Positions 8,441-17,058 of a stretch of DNA of 45,265 bases are shown in pieces; the first letter of the stretch is position 1, and every line of letters starts with the position of its first letter. The DNA comes from Desulfuromonas sp. (GTDB lineage Bacteria; Desulfobacterota; Desulfuromonadia; Desulfuromonadales; Geopsychrobacteraceae), in assembly GCA_002868865.1 (NCBI GenBank), contig PKUC01000042.1, positions 1 through 45,265 on the forward strand, written 5' to 3'. The position numbers and the translations under genes are program-made. Under the pieces are notes generated by a model, which saw only the letters and a program-made list of their open reading frames with translations, did not search any database and was not told the origin of the DNA.

Positions 8441-9250
8441 TCAATAGTATGAATACGGGCTGTTTGCCGATGACGACTGTGCATCGTTGTAGACAACGCC
8501 CAGCAGATTGGTTTTCCGCAACCCTTCAATAATCTTTTTAGCCGGTTGCAATTTCACCATTTTCTCCCTGACAACAAACAATGAGCTGTCAACACTGTCA
8601 TTCAGCACCTGCGCATCGGCGTAGGGTAACATCGGAGGAGTATCAAAAATCACGTACCGGTCCAGATAGCGAGTTTTAAGTTCAGACACCAGATCTTTAA
8701 AGCGGTTGGACGACAGGAATTCGACCGGGTCGGGCAACGTGCCCCCAGCCGGGAGAATCACCAGCTTGCCGATTCCGGTTTTGATCAACGCCCTATCGAG
8801 AGGGATACCCTCTTTGACACACTGGATCAGGCCGAACTCCGGTTCGAGCTCGAGGTATGTGTGTACAGACGGCCGACGCAGATCAGTATCAACCAGCAAC
8901 ACGGTATGGTCGTATTCACGGGCAAGCGCAATAGCCAGGTTGAGGGCTGTCAAGGTTTTCCCTTCTCCGCTGACCGTACTGCTCACCATCAAGGTATTTT
9001 TAAACGTCTCACCCTTGGTTAACTTCACGATCATTGCGCGCAGCTTGCTGTACTCTTCAGACACGGTCGTGTAGTTTTCGTCCAGTGCCGCTAGCAGTGG
9101 ATTGTCCACCTGTACTGGGCAATCGGTTTGCAGACGGGACATATCAGGATCGGTGCCCAAAACAGGGGCCACCGGCAACGGAGGATGTACTTCACCCTGC
9201 CGCTCCCGTAATTTCGATGATTTCTCAAGGGCTTGCTCTATTCGGCTCAT
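8441..9250 (-). CDS. XrtA-system BY-type tyrosine autokinase
   Basis: A 269-residue cytoplasmic tyrosine kinase of the bacterial BY family. It starts MSRIEQALEKSSKLRERQG, as exosortase-A-associated members do. The three nucleotide motifs are visible: Walker A VSSTVSGEGKT (about 90-100), Walker A' LLVDTDLRRP (about 127-136) and Walker B YVIFDTPPM (about 198-206). The tail SPYSYY gives a short C-terminal tyrosine cluster for autophosphorylation. BY kinases cycle on and off the chain-length protein to control polymer length. Here the kinase and the Wzz-like activator are separate genes that overlap by 4 bp, consistent with a stoichiometric pair. Confidence 0.92.
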   Translation of the reverse strand: MSRIEQALEKSSKLRERQGEVHPPLPVAPVLGTDPDMSRLQTDCPVQVDNPLLAALDENYTTVSEEYSKLRAMIVKLTKGETFKNTLMVSSTVSGEGKTLTALNLAIALAREYDHTVLLVDTDLRRPSVHTYLELEPEFGLIQCVKEGIPLDRALIKTGIGKLVILPAGGTLPDPVEFLSSNRFKDLVSELKTRYLDRYVIFDTPPMLPYADAQVLNDSVDSSLFVVREKMVKLQPAKKIIEGLRKTNLLGVVYNDAQSSSANSPYSYY

Positions 9251-10794
9251 AAGCTCATCAACCTCGTCAGATAAGTCAGCGCAGGATCGATATATTGGTG
9301 CAACGCTTCATAAGCAAACAGCAGCAGAAAACAAGACAGACAACAGGCACCGAACGCGTAGAGCAGGCGGTCGCCGCGTTGCCCCTTGCGACCACTGGCC
9401 GCGACAGCAATATTCGGTACCATCGCCAGAATATCAACCTGCAGCTCCTCAATCTGCGAAGGGTCGTTCACTGAAGTATCGAGAGATTCGGCAAACAAGG
9501 CAGCCCCCAAACCACACCCCAGCCCGCCGACAATCGCCAGCAGTATCATCGTCGGCATGTTGGGAGACACAGGAATCTCCGGATAATCAGCGGGATCGAC
9601 AATACGGAAGGTCGAGGCCTTGTCGCTGATTTCCATTTGCTTGGACACCTCGGATTGTCCCATCCGCTTGAGAAGCTCCTGATAAATTTCCCGATGCGAA
9701 TTCCTCTCCTGGATCAGAACCGCCAGTTCCTTCTGGTGGACGGGGACTTCACGAAGATTCTTCTCGCGGGACGATATTAGACCGTGCAGATTCTCTTTAC
9801 GGGCCTGAAGAGCACTTACTTCGGCCTCAACTTCAAGGAGGGTCTGCTGGACGTCCTGATAGAGCGGATTCATCGACGTCAGCCGTGTGTCAAGATCCGC
9901 GGGTGATGATTCAGTGCTCTCTTCGAGTTGCTTGAGACTTTCGATTTCAGCCTTCAAACGCACGACCTCGGGATAATCATCGTTGAACCGGAGTAGCATA
10001 TTGTGCAGACGGCCCTCGAGCTGCACCAGCTGATCCCGACCGCCGGCACCACTGAAAATATCCACGGTCCGAGGCAGATCCACAAGCTGCTGGGTCAGTC
10101 GCGTCTGTCGTGCATTCAGTGTCTGCAGTTCAAGCTCGATATTTTCCGCTTCACGCATGAACTGCTTGATCTCGGCCAACTCGGTACGTTCATCAAGAGC
10201 AAGATAGACACCTCTCTCTTTACGGAAGTCGATAATCGCCGTCTCCGCCTGATCCAATCGCTCTTTGAACAGCTCAAGCTGCTCCACGAGAAAACGGTTG
10301 GCCCCGTACGATTCGTTCCGTTTTGAACTGATATTTTCTTCGACATATTTACTGACCAGGGTATTGACGAAACTCTGGGCAAAGGCCGGATCGCTGTGGG
10401 TCAGAGACACGGTAAACAGCTCCTTGCCCTTGACCCGGATCTCAATTTTTTCGCGCAGGTTGGTGATAAAATCCTGCTGTTCCATTGTACTTTTGGTGAA
10501 GATGTCCGAGTCGATATCCTCCAAAACCTTGGTGACGATATCGCGGCTCAGCAGGGCAAACTGAAGGACCTTGATCTGGTCGGATATATCGGGTGTCATG
10601 GCGATCCCTTCGACCAGTTGGTTGATAATATTTTCTTCGATAAAGACCGTGCTGTCCGCCTGATATTTACGCGGCAGGAGATAGCTGTACGCTGTAATCA
10701 GAGACATCACCAGCAACGATATTACAACAAAAAGATAACGCCGCCGATGGCAGATTTTCAGGTATTTGATGATGTCATTGGTCTTCTGTTGCAT
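9247..10794 (-). CDS. XrtA-system polysaccharide chain-length determinant (Wzz-like)
   Basis: A 515-residue inner-membrane co-polymerase. The first membrane segment is near residues 20-40 (YLFVVISLLVMSLITAYSYL), followed by a long periplasmic domain with extended coiled coils (about 160-370). A proline-rich stretch (PADYPEIPVSPNMPT) leads into the second membrane segment (MILLAIVGGLGCGLGAALF), as in Wzz proteins. A further hydrophobic segment lies near residues 480-498. It sets polymer length and activates the tyrosine kinase encoded immediately downstream. The ATG is preceded by AAGGTGG at 7 nt. Confidence 0.92.
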   Translation of the reverse strand: MQQKTNDIIKYLKICHRRRYLFVVISLLVMSLITAYSYLLPRKYQADSTVFIEENIINQLVEGIAMTPDISDQIKVLQFALLSRDIVTKVLEDIDSDIFTKSTMEQQDFITNLREKIEIRVKGKELFTVSLTHSDPAFAQSFVNTLVSKYVEENISSKRNESYGANRFLVEQLELFKERLDQAETAIIDFRKERGVYLALDERTELAEIKQFMREAENIELELQTLNARQTRLTQQLVDLPRTVDIFSGAGGRDQLVQLEGRLHNMLLRFNDDYPEVVRLKAEIESLKQLEESTESSPADLDTRLTSMNPLYQDVQQTLLEVEAEVSALQARKENLHGLISSREKNLREVPVHQKELAVLIQERNSHREIYQELLKRMGQSEVSKQMEISDKASTFRIVDPADYPEIPVSPNMPTMILLAIVGGLGCGLGAALFAESLDTSVNDPSQIEELQVDILAMVPNIAVAASGRKGQRGDRLLYAFGACCLSCFLLLFAYEALHQYIDPALTYLTRLMSL

Positions 10795-10824
10795 CAGGTA
10801 TCCACCTTCCCCTAACTGGACAGA

Positions 10825-11616
10825 TTAAAACAGGCTCTCGGACACGATCACATAATCACCCGGCAGCAACTGGTAGTTCTGGGCGATGTCTTTACCGCGC
10901 AACAGGCGATCGATCTTGACATCCAGTTTGGAACTGTCCGCCCGCACGATGGTGACATCATCCTGATCAGCAAATTCACTGAACCCGCCCGCTTCCAGGA
11001 TCGCGTCCATCACCTTGAGCCCATCACGATAGAATACGTAGCGCGGTTCACGGACCGCCCCGACGACATAAATCTTGTTCAGCTCGTTGGATGGGATAAA
11101 GAGGACATCTTCAGCCTGAAGAACGACATCGTCATCCAGCTGCCCTCCGACGAACAGCGGGTAGAAATCGGTGAGCAGTTTTTTGTTATCGCGCATCAGA
11201 TAGGCGTTTTTCAGATCGGTATCGTCAATATTCTCTAACTGGCACAGAACCTTGAACAGCGATGTCCGCCCCGTCAGATTGAGCACCGATGATGGTACGC
11301 CCCCACCGAAGACATACACCTTGTTATTGGTCATCTCGACGACAGACAGAGTCACGATCGGCTCTTTCACCAGTCGCCCCAGCACCTTCGACAGTTTTTC
11401 GCTCAGCTGACTGGGGGTATAGCCCGACGCGTCAACATCCCCGGCCGCAGGGAGGGTGATCTTGCCGTCCGGACGAACCCGCACCGTGACACTCAGTTCA
11501 GGCACACCCCACACCGAAACTTCGAGCAGATCGCCGTCACCGATGACATAATCACCCGCGGAGACCGGCTCTAAAAACAACGCAAACAGAATCACAAGCA
11601 GAACAAAAAGGCGCAT
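10825..11616 (-). CDS. XrtA-system exopolysaccharide export protein (Wza-like, Poly_export/SLBB)
   Basis: A 263-residue secreted protein. The signal peptide ends LEPVSA before GDYVIGDGDLL, the usual opening of the Poly_export domain (about 20-100). Soluble ligand-binding beta-grasp (SLBB) segments follow; one begins NKIYVVGAVREP near residue 180. Unlike E. coli Wza it has no lipobox cysteine and no obvious C-terminal amphipathic helix, so it may need the separate barrel protein (7176-8405) to cross the outer membrane; that link is my inference. An AGGAGG ribosome site sits 10 nt before the ATG, inside the end of the sugar-phosphotransferase gene. Confidence 0.92.
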   Translation of the reverse strand: MRLFVLLVILFALFLEPVSAGDYVIGDGDLLEVSVWGVPELSVTVRVRPDGKITLPAAGDVDASGYTPSQLSEKLSKVLGRLVKEPIVTLSVVEMTNNKVYVFGGGVPSSVLNLTGRTSLFKVLCQLENIDDTDLKNAYLMRDNKKLLTDFYPLFVGGQLDDDVVLQAEDVLFIPSNELNKIYVVGAVREPRYVFYRDGLKVMDAILEAGGFSEFADQDDVTIVRADSSKLDVKIDRLLRGKDIAQNYQLLPGDYVIVSESLF

Positions 11617-11619
11617 AAG

Positions 11620-12975
11620 TTATCGGCCTCCTTTACCGAGTAGAACAACCTGGACCGTTTCCATGACAATCAGTATATCGAGAAAAACACTGTAGTTCTT
11701 GATGTAGTAAAGATCGTAGTTGAGTTTCTCCAGAGCATCGTCCACCGAGGCCCCATAGGGATAGTTGATCTGTGCCCAGCCGGTGACTCCGGGCTTGAGT
11801 GCGTGACGTTTAGCGTAATAGGGCAACAACTGGTACAGCTCAAGGACAAATTCCGGCCGCTCCGGTCGCGGTCCGACAAACGCCATATCCCCTTTGAGCA
11901 CATTGAAAAACTGCGGCAGCTCATCCAACCGCGTTTTCCGCAGAAAACAGCCGATGCGAGTCACCCGAGGATCGTTCTGCTGAGCCCATACCGCGCCAGT
12001 TCCTGCTTCTGCGTCTTCGACCATGGTCCTGAACTTGAACAGCTCGAACACCTCTTCATTTTTACCGACCCGGACCTGACGAAACAGAATCGGACCAGGG
12101 GAGTCGAGACGAACCGCTAAGGCGACCAACAGCATCAGTGGCCAGGTCAGGGCGATCCCGACCAGGGAAAAGGTTATGTCAGCAGCCCGTTTCATCGTCA
12201 GCGCAAGCAGATCGAGTTCAAAGCCGGTCGAGTAGATAAACCAACCCGGGTTGACCGACTTGACGTGGACCTTGCCAGTCATTTCCTCGTAAAACGTGAC
12301 CGCATCGACAACATCAATCCCGCCAAAGCGGCACCTGAGCAGGTCGGCGACCGGCAGAACGCCACGCTGTTCCTCGAGGGCAATGATAATTTTGTGAATA
12401 TTCTGCTGCTGCGCAATCGAGAGCAGGTCATCCATATCGCCCAGAATCTGCCCAGCATCGATATCGACCAGTTCCCCCCGAGGCTTGACAAATCCGACCA
12501 AAAAATAGCGGTGCGAAGAGGCATTTAGGGTCTTTGTCAGCTGAGCAGCAAACCGGCCGGTTCCCAGGATCAGGACTCGGTTCCGCAGAACCTGCTGCCC
12601 CAGAATCGACGAAGAGTAAGAGTGAAGTCCATACTGCAGACCGCAGAACAGCAGCAGCGCAACAAGCAACGCCTTCATCCCCATAAAAACAGGCCAACCA
12701 CCACCCAGTGCGCCCAGCACCGTCAGCACGAGGAAAAAACTGACAACCACGCGGGGCAGCACCCCTTTATCGAACATACAGTAGCGCCTGACATAAAGTT
12801 CACAGAGGGCAGATGACAGCACAACAGCCAGAGCAAACCAGAGAGATGGAAGCGTTGTGGCCTGCAGACTCTCAGCGTTAAGCGGGGTGCCCGAAACGAT
12901 CAACTGACCCACAAAACCCGACACAAGTGCGATCAAGAAATCTACCAAAATCAAAAAAACAGCGATTCGAGACAT
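11620..12975 (-). CDS. Polyprenyl-phosphate sugar-phosphate transferase (EpsB-like, XrtA-associated)
   Basis: About 451 residues. Four to five membrane segments fill the N-terminal 120 residues. A nucleotide-binding-like middle domain follows ([14 protein letters not shown]), then a membrane-re-entrant catalytic domain starting [16 protein letters not shown]. Hallmarks of the bacterial sugar transferase family are [15 protein letters not shown], the acidic TRLDELPQ pair and VGPRPERPE. It loads the first sugar-1-phosphate on undecaprenyl phosphate, starting each exopolysaccharide repeat. An upstream GTG at 12993 is in frame, but the GGGGGTGAG just before ATG 12975 makes that ATG the likely start. 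The gene follows the TPR lipoprotein gene by about 30 bp. Confidence 0.93.
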   Translation of the reverse strand: MSRIAVFLILVDFLIALVSGFVGQLIVSGTPLNAESLQATTLPSLWFALAVVLSSALCELYVRRYCMFDKGVLPRVVVSFFLVLTVLGALGGGWPVFMGMKALLVALLLFCGLQYGLHSYSSSILGQQVLRNRVLILGTGRFAAQLTKTLNASSHRYFLVGFVKPRGELVDIDAGQILGDMDDLLSIAQQQNIHKIIIALEEQRGVLPVADLLRCRFGGIDVVDAVTFYEEMTGKVHVKSVNPGWFIYSTGFELDLLALTMKRAADITFSLVGIALTWPLMLLVALAVRLDSPGPILFRQVRVGKNEEVFELFKFRTMVEDAEAGTGAVWAQQNDPRVTRIGCFLRKTRLDELPQFFNVLKGDMAFVGPRPERPEFVLELYQLLPYYAKRHALKPGVTGWAQINYPYGASVDDALEKLNYDLYYIKNYSVFLDILIVMETVQVVLLGKGGR

Positions 12976-13006
12976 CCACTCACCCCCTTTCACACGGCAC
13001 GACTGC

Positions 13007-14965
13007 TCACTCCGCGACGGCAGCTTTGAGTGATCTTAACAGGACCTGTGCTTGCTCCTGTTCTGCGCGCCCACCCTGTCGTATCACTAGATCGAGATGT
13101 GGCCTGGCCTGCTCTGCCTGATCGGTGTTGATGTAGGCTGATGCCAGGTGCAGATTGACCGCCACATTCTCGGGAATTTGAGAGTAAGCTCCGCGCAGCG
13201 GTTTAAGCGCCGCCCCGGAACGATCGTTGAGAACGAGAATGTAGCCAAGCGTGTCCTGCACATAAGGATCGGTGTTATCGAGCCGATGAGCTTTCTCTGC
13301 CAATTGCAACGCCTCTACAATACGGGAAGGCTGTGCCGACAGAAGATAAGCCAGATTGTTCAATGCGGGTGCCGTGTCCGGATTTCTGGCCAGCACCTGC
13401 CGATACAAACCTTCAGCAGCTTCGAGCTTACCGCGACGGTGCGCAGAGATGGCTCTGGCGAGCAGCGCGGGGATATAGGCAGGAAATCGCTGAGTGAGGG
13501 AAAGATACACCTCTTCGGCCCGGGCATCCTCACCCTGCTGTTCATACAGCTGCGCAAGACGCATCATCCTCTGCGGCGAGGATTCTGCATTATCCTCATC
13601 GTGCAAAAGGGCCTGTTCCGCCCTGGGGTAGTTGTTTTTACGCAGATAAAATTCAGCTAACAGGGATCGCAGAGAGAGAGACTGCGGTGCGATTTCGAGG
13701 GCGGATTGCAGTGTTTTCTCCCCGGCATCTTCGTCGCCCCGGGAGAGCTCAGCCAGTCCTTTGTGAATATAGGCACCTACCTGCTGCGGATGGCTAATGA
13801 TAAGACCTTCAAGCACGGAAACCCCGCGGTCGACTTCTCCCGCACCGATATAGGCACTGGCCAGCAGGCGCTGGCTCAAAACGTTCTGATCGTCGATCGA
13901 CAGCGCCTGGCGGCATTGGCGCACAGCATCGCCATAGCGGCCCTGTTTGATGAGCGTCATGGCGGTCAGTTGTCGCCCTTTGATAAAGTCAGGAGAAAGA
14001 TCAAGAGCAGCCTGAAACTGGTTGAGAGCGGACTCATACTGTTCCAGGGCGTAATAGCTGAGTCCCAGAAAAAAATGACTGTTGAGGTGTGGCTGCAAGC
14101 GGAGAGCATTGAGGAAGTGAGTCTTTGCCGCTCTGAAATCCCCGGAAACGTACGCGACAAGACCACGCAGCCGCGGAGCTTCGGCAAAATCGGTGGGCAG
14201 TGCATCGATTGCATCTGCCATTTTCAGTGTTTGATCCGGCCGGCCGGCCGAGAGGGATAGCAGCCCGGCCCGCGACAGAGCAACAACATCCGTTGAGTCC
14301 AGCTCGATGAGGCGCTGATATGCGGTTAGGGCCGCATCAAAATGCTGAGCCGTGGTTTCCAGCTCCGCGAGGTAATACCAGGCGAACTGGTTGTTGGTGT
14401 CGAGGGACAGCACCGCTTTGAGGATCTGCCGGGCGCGATCATCCTGATGACGGTCCAGAGCTACCCGCGCCAGACCCAGCTTGACCTGCAGATGCCGCGG
14501 ATCGATCTTCTCAGCGTCGAGAAAGAACCGTTCAGCACGGTCCAGATCCCCCTGCATACCCGCCGCGTGTCCGAGCATTTCGAGGGCATCCGCGCTGCGG
14601 GGATGATCACCAAAGCGACGATAAATCCCGGACGCGACCTGGTCCGGCCGATTCATTTTCAGATAGACACGAGCCAAATCGAGCACCGCGTCTGCGTTGT
14701 CCGGATCATTTTCGAGAACATGCAGGAACTGCCGCTCCGCATGTTCCAGTTTATTGCGGGCTAGATACGCCCGACCCAGATAGAGAGGCGCGTCCGCCAG
14801 GGACGGATCGGCCTCAAGGGCGTTCTTAAACAGAACAATCGCGCCGCGGTGATTTCCCTGGGCACTGAACTGCAGCCCCTCTTCGACAAGATCCTGCGGA
14901 CTACGTCTGTCACAACCGACGATCAATAAAAGCAGGCACGGCAACAGCCATAATAATCTGCCCAT
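13007..14965 (-). CDS. PrsT-like TPR repeat lipoprotein of the XrtA system
   Basis: A 652-residue lipoprotein. The signal peptide LLWLLPCLLLLIVGC places a lipobox Cys at residue 18. The rest is a chain of about 16-18 tetratricopeptide repeats (for example ADAPLYLGRAYLARNKLEHA and PALNNLAYLL). It matches the TPR protein (PrsT) that accompanies exosortase-A polysaccharide operons, though it is shorter than the roughly 900 residues usual for that family. A periplasmic scaffold for secretion or polymer assembly is the likely role by analogy. It is the first gene of the polysaccharide operon, with AGAGGG 5 nt before the ATG and 139 bp of untranslated DNA upstream. Confidence 0.87.
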   Translation of the reverse strand: MGRLLWLLPCLLLLIVGCDRRSPQDLVEEGLQFSAQGNHRGAIVLFKNALEADPSLADAPLYLGRAYLARNKLEHAERQFLHVLENDPDNADAVLDLARVYLKMNRPDQVASGIYRRFGDHPRSADALEMLGHAAGMQGDLDRAERFFLDAEKIDPRHLQVKLGLARVALDRHQDDRARQILKAVLSLDTNNQFAWYYLAELETTAQHFDAALTAYQRLIELDSTDVVALSRAGLLSLSAGRPDQTLKMADAIDALPTDFAEAPRLRGLVAYVSGDFRAAKTHFLNALRLQPHLNSHFFLGLSYYALEQYESALNQFQAALDLSPDFIKGRQLTAMTLIKQGRYGDAVRQCRQALSIDDQNVLSQRLLASAYIGAGEVDRGVSVLEGLIISHPQQVGAYIHKGLAELSRGDEDAGEKTLQSALEIAPQSLSLRSLLAEFYLRKNNYPRAEQALLHDEDNAESSPQRMMRLAQLYEQQGEDARAEEVYLSLTQRFPAYIPALLARAISAHRRGKLEAAEGLYRQVLARNPDTAPALNNLAYLLSAQPSRIVEALQLAEKAHRLDNTDPYVQDTLGYILVLNDRSGAALKPLRGAYSQIPENVAVNLHLASAYINTDQAEQARPHLDLVIRQGGRAEQEQAQVLLRSLKAAVAE

Positions 14966-15104
14966 ACTGTCCCTCTACTTGGCAACCGTTTCGCTGAACC
15001 ACACAAAACGGCTATTCTCATTAAAGAACAACGTTGAGATTCAAGTATAACAACAGTTCGACAGATTGCAGGCCGCAGGCCCCAAAAGACGACCGGAATG
15101 AACC

Positions 15105-15881
15105 TTATTTCAGCCCTTCGACCACCGCGGCAACTTCGGCCCGGATCTGCTGTGAGGATGGATTTTTCTCGAATTTGAGAAACTGGCGGAAAAAGAACAG
15201 CGCCTCTTTATCCTTTTCCTGATCGAGGCACAGGTTGCCGAGTGTCAGCCAGGCGGTCGTCAGCTCACTGTCCAACTCCAGCGCTTTTCGGCAATAATGC
15301 TCCGCGTCCTCGAACTGACCTGCGTCGTAGTAATAATCTCCGAGGCTGAGATAAACCTGACCTTCCTCGGGTTCCAATTCCAGCGCCTTCTGGTAGTATT
15401 CCAGCGTTTCCTCATCCCGACCAAGTGCGAGGCAGATATCTCCAAGGGTCGTCAACGCAAAGGTCGAATGCGGATCGATATCGACCGCCTGTCGACAGGC
15501 CTGCTCCGCTTCTTCGGCGCGCTCCAGGCTGAGCAGGACCAAAGCCTGGCTGACCCATGCATCGATCTCGGAACGATCACGGTCAACAATGGTGCGGTAT
15601 TTCTGCAAGGCCTCATCAAGACGACCCTTTTCCAGCAGCAGATCTCCCAGCGCATAGTGCAGATCGAGATGCTCCGGATCGAGCTGAAGCCCACGGTTCA
15701 GGGCCACTTCGGCCTTATCGGGCTGTCCCTTCTCCTCCAACGTCTCCGCCAGAAGCAGATACAGATCAGCGGACTGATCGTCGATTGCTTCAGCCTGTCG
15801 GAGCAATGTCAACGCCTCGCTCAGCTGCCCATCGTCCAGAGCGCGACGTCCCTGTGCCAATAAACGATCAAACTGTTCCAT
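15105..15881 (-). CDS. Cytosolic TPR repeat protein
   Basis: A 258-residue protein made almost entirely of about seven tetratricopeptide repeats, with no signal peptide or lipobox. Typical repeat cores are LYLLLAETLEEKGQPDKAE, LHYALGDLLLEKGRLDEAL and VYLSLGDYYYDAGQFEDAE. TPR arrays bind partner proteins; no catalytic function is suggested. It starts 4 bp after the stop of the glyoxalase-like gene, and the AGGAGGGG of that gene's last codons serves as its ribosome site, so the two are translationally coupled. It ends 139 bp before the TPR lipoprotein gene on the same strand and could be co-transcribed with the polysaccharide operon, but nothing shows that directly. Confidence 0.85.
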   Translation of the reverse strand: MEQFDRLLAQGRRALDDGQLSEALTLLRQAEAIDDQSADLYLLLAETLEEKGQPDKAEVALNRGLQLDPEHLDLHYALGDLLLEKGRLDEALQKYRTIVDRDRSEIDAWVSQALVLLSLERAEEAEQACRQAVDIDPHSTFALTTLGDICLALGRDEETLEYYQKALELEPEEGQVYLSLGDYYYDAGQFEDAEHYCRKALELDSELTTAWLTLGNLCLDQEKDKEALFFFRQFLKFEKNPSSQQIRAEVAAVVEGLK

Positions 15882-15884
15882 CGG

Positions 15885-16277
15885 TTACATCCCCTCCTGA
15901 CGGCGGACAACTTCAACCCGGTACCCGTCCGGATCGGTTAAAAAGTAAAACATCCCCTGCCCGGCGGTCAGTCCCTTGATCGGGGTCGGTTCCAGACCGG
16001 CGTCGAGATGATTTTTGTGCGAGCTTTCGAGATCTGCGGTACCGACAGCTAAATGGGAATATCCGTTACCGATCACGTACGGTTCCTGTTGGTCGTAGTT
16101 GTAGGTCAACTCCAGCTCAAAAGGGAGTCCGGCTGAGGTCATATAGCTTAAGGTAAAGCCGGCATCAGGAAAGTCTTTTTTTCGCGAAACGTCGAAGCCG
16201 AACGCGGTGCGGTAAAATTGCTCTGATGCTTCAAGGTCCATCACCCTGATACAGATATGAATCATTGGATATTTCAC
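15885..16277 (-). CDS. Glyoxalase/VOC-fold protein (lactoylglutathione-lyase-like)
   Basis: A small vicinal-oxygen-chelate protein of about 130 residues with two beta-alpha-beta-beta-beta modules. Likely metal ligands are His in MIHICIRV, Glu in FELELTYNY, His in GYSHLAV and Glu in YRVEVVR, the arrangement of glyoxalase I. It would convert the hemithioacetal of methylglyoxal and a thiol to a thioester, but other VOC activities are possible. I prefer the GTG at 16277 because GGAGG sits 5 nt upstream and the protein then starts (M)KYPMIHICIRV, as family members do. ATG at 16289, four codons earlier, is the alternative. Confidence 0.82.
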   Translation of the reverse strand: MKYPMIHICIRVMDLEASEQFYRTAFGFDVSRKKDFPDAGFTLSYMTSAGLPFELELTYNYDQQEPYVIGNGYSHLAVGTADLESSHKNHLDAGLEPTPIKGLTAGQGMFYFLTDPDGYRVEVVRRQEGM

Positions 16278-16315
16278 GGTGTCCTCCATGTTGTTTCGTC
16301 ACCCTCCCGGTGTTA

Positions 16316-16345
16316 TTGACAATATCGGCGGCTGACGACTATAGT
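16316..16345 (+). promoter_or_regulatory. Sigma-70-type promoter for lpxH
   Basis: A consensus -35 TTGACA (16316-16321), an 18-bp spacer and a -10 TATAGT (16340-16345) lie just upstream of lpxH. Transcription should begin near 16351-16353, next to the ATG at 16354. The -10 core ACTATAGT is self-complementary. Confidence 0.7.
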
Positions 16346-16353
16346 TCCGAGCC

Positions 16354-17058
16354 ATGAGAGCAATTTTTTTAGCCGACGCGCATCTGCGTCACCCAGACGA
16401 CGAAAACTATCAAAAGCTGCTGTCTTTTTTGGATAGCCAGATCGGCCACATCGACGGTCTGTTTCTCCTCGGCGATATCTTCGAGTTCTGGATCGGCTAT
16501 CGCCACGTGGTGTTCTCCGCCTATCTTCCCCTGCTGACGCGACTGCAGGAGCTGGTATCAGCCGGATGCACGCTCTACTACGTCGAAGGGAACCACGATT
16601 TTAATCTAGGGGCGTTTTTTGAAAACACCCTGCAATGTACCGTCATCACCGACGAAGCGATCGTCGATTGGGACAACCAGAAGATCTGCCTCTGTCACGG
16701 TGACCTGATCAACAAAGAGCTAAAAGGGTATCGACTGCTGCGGGCTTTCTGGAGAAGCCGCCCGATCAAGCTGCTGGCGGAAATTCTCCCACCCGATCAG
16801 GTCTGGCACTTCGGGCACTGGCTCAGTAACAAGAGCGGAAAATACAAATCCTCGACAAAACGTTTCGACCCGGCACCGCTGGTCCGTCCCTACGCCCTGA
16901 CCCGGCTAAACAGCTGTGACGCCTTCATCTGCGGCCATTTTCATCATCCCGCCCGCTTCGACGAGTCGTTGGGAACAACCATCATCCTCGGTGACTGCAT
17001 TCAGCAGTCTTCCTACCTCGAACTGACCGATGGGCAGTTTACCCTCAAAACATTTTAG
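16354..17058 (+). CDS. lpxH: UDP-2,3-diacylglucosamine diphosphatase
   Basis: A 234-residue calcineurin-like phosphoesterase with the LpxH pattern. Metal-binding motifs are DAH (near the N-terminus), LLGDIFEFWIG, EGNHDFNLG, CLCHGDLIN and GHFHHPA. It hydrolyses UDP-2,3-diacylglucosamine to lipid X and UMP in lipid A synthesis, peripheral to the inner membrane, and so supports a Gram-negative host. The start is fixed because the first metal motif begins only seven residues in. There is no recognisable ribosome site, and the promoter lies so close that the mRNA may be nearly leaderless. Its stop overlaps the stop of the convergent BrkB-family gene. Confidence 0.9.
   Translation: MRAIFLADAHLRHPDDENYQKLLSFLDSQIGHIDGLFLLGDIFEFWIGYRHVVFSAYLPLLTRLQELVSAGCTLYYVEGNHDFNLGAFFENTLQCTVITDEAIVDWDNQKICLCHGDLINKELKGYRLLRAFWRSRPIKLLAEILPPDQVWHFGHWLSNKSGKYKSSTKRFDPAPLVRPYALTRLNSCDAFICGHFHHPARFDESLGTTIILGDCIQQSSYLELTDGQFTLKTF

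Noticed and set aside
14966-15104. Possible cyclic-di-GMP riboswitch or other RNA element before the polysaccharide operon
   Set aside because: I looked for GEMM-type conserved blocks and a paired stem and saw none; only a short tandem GGCCTGC.
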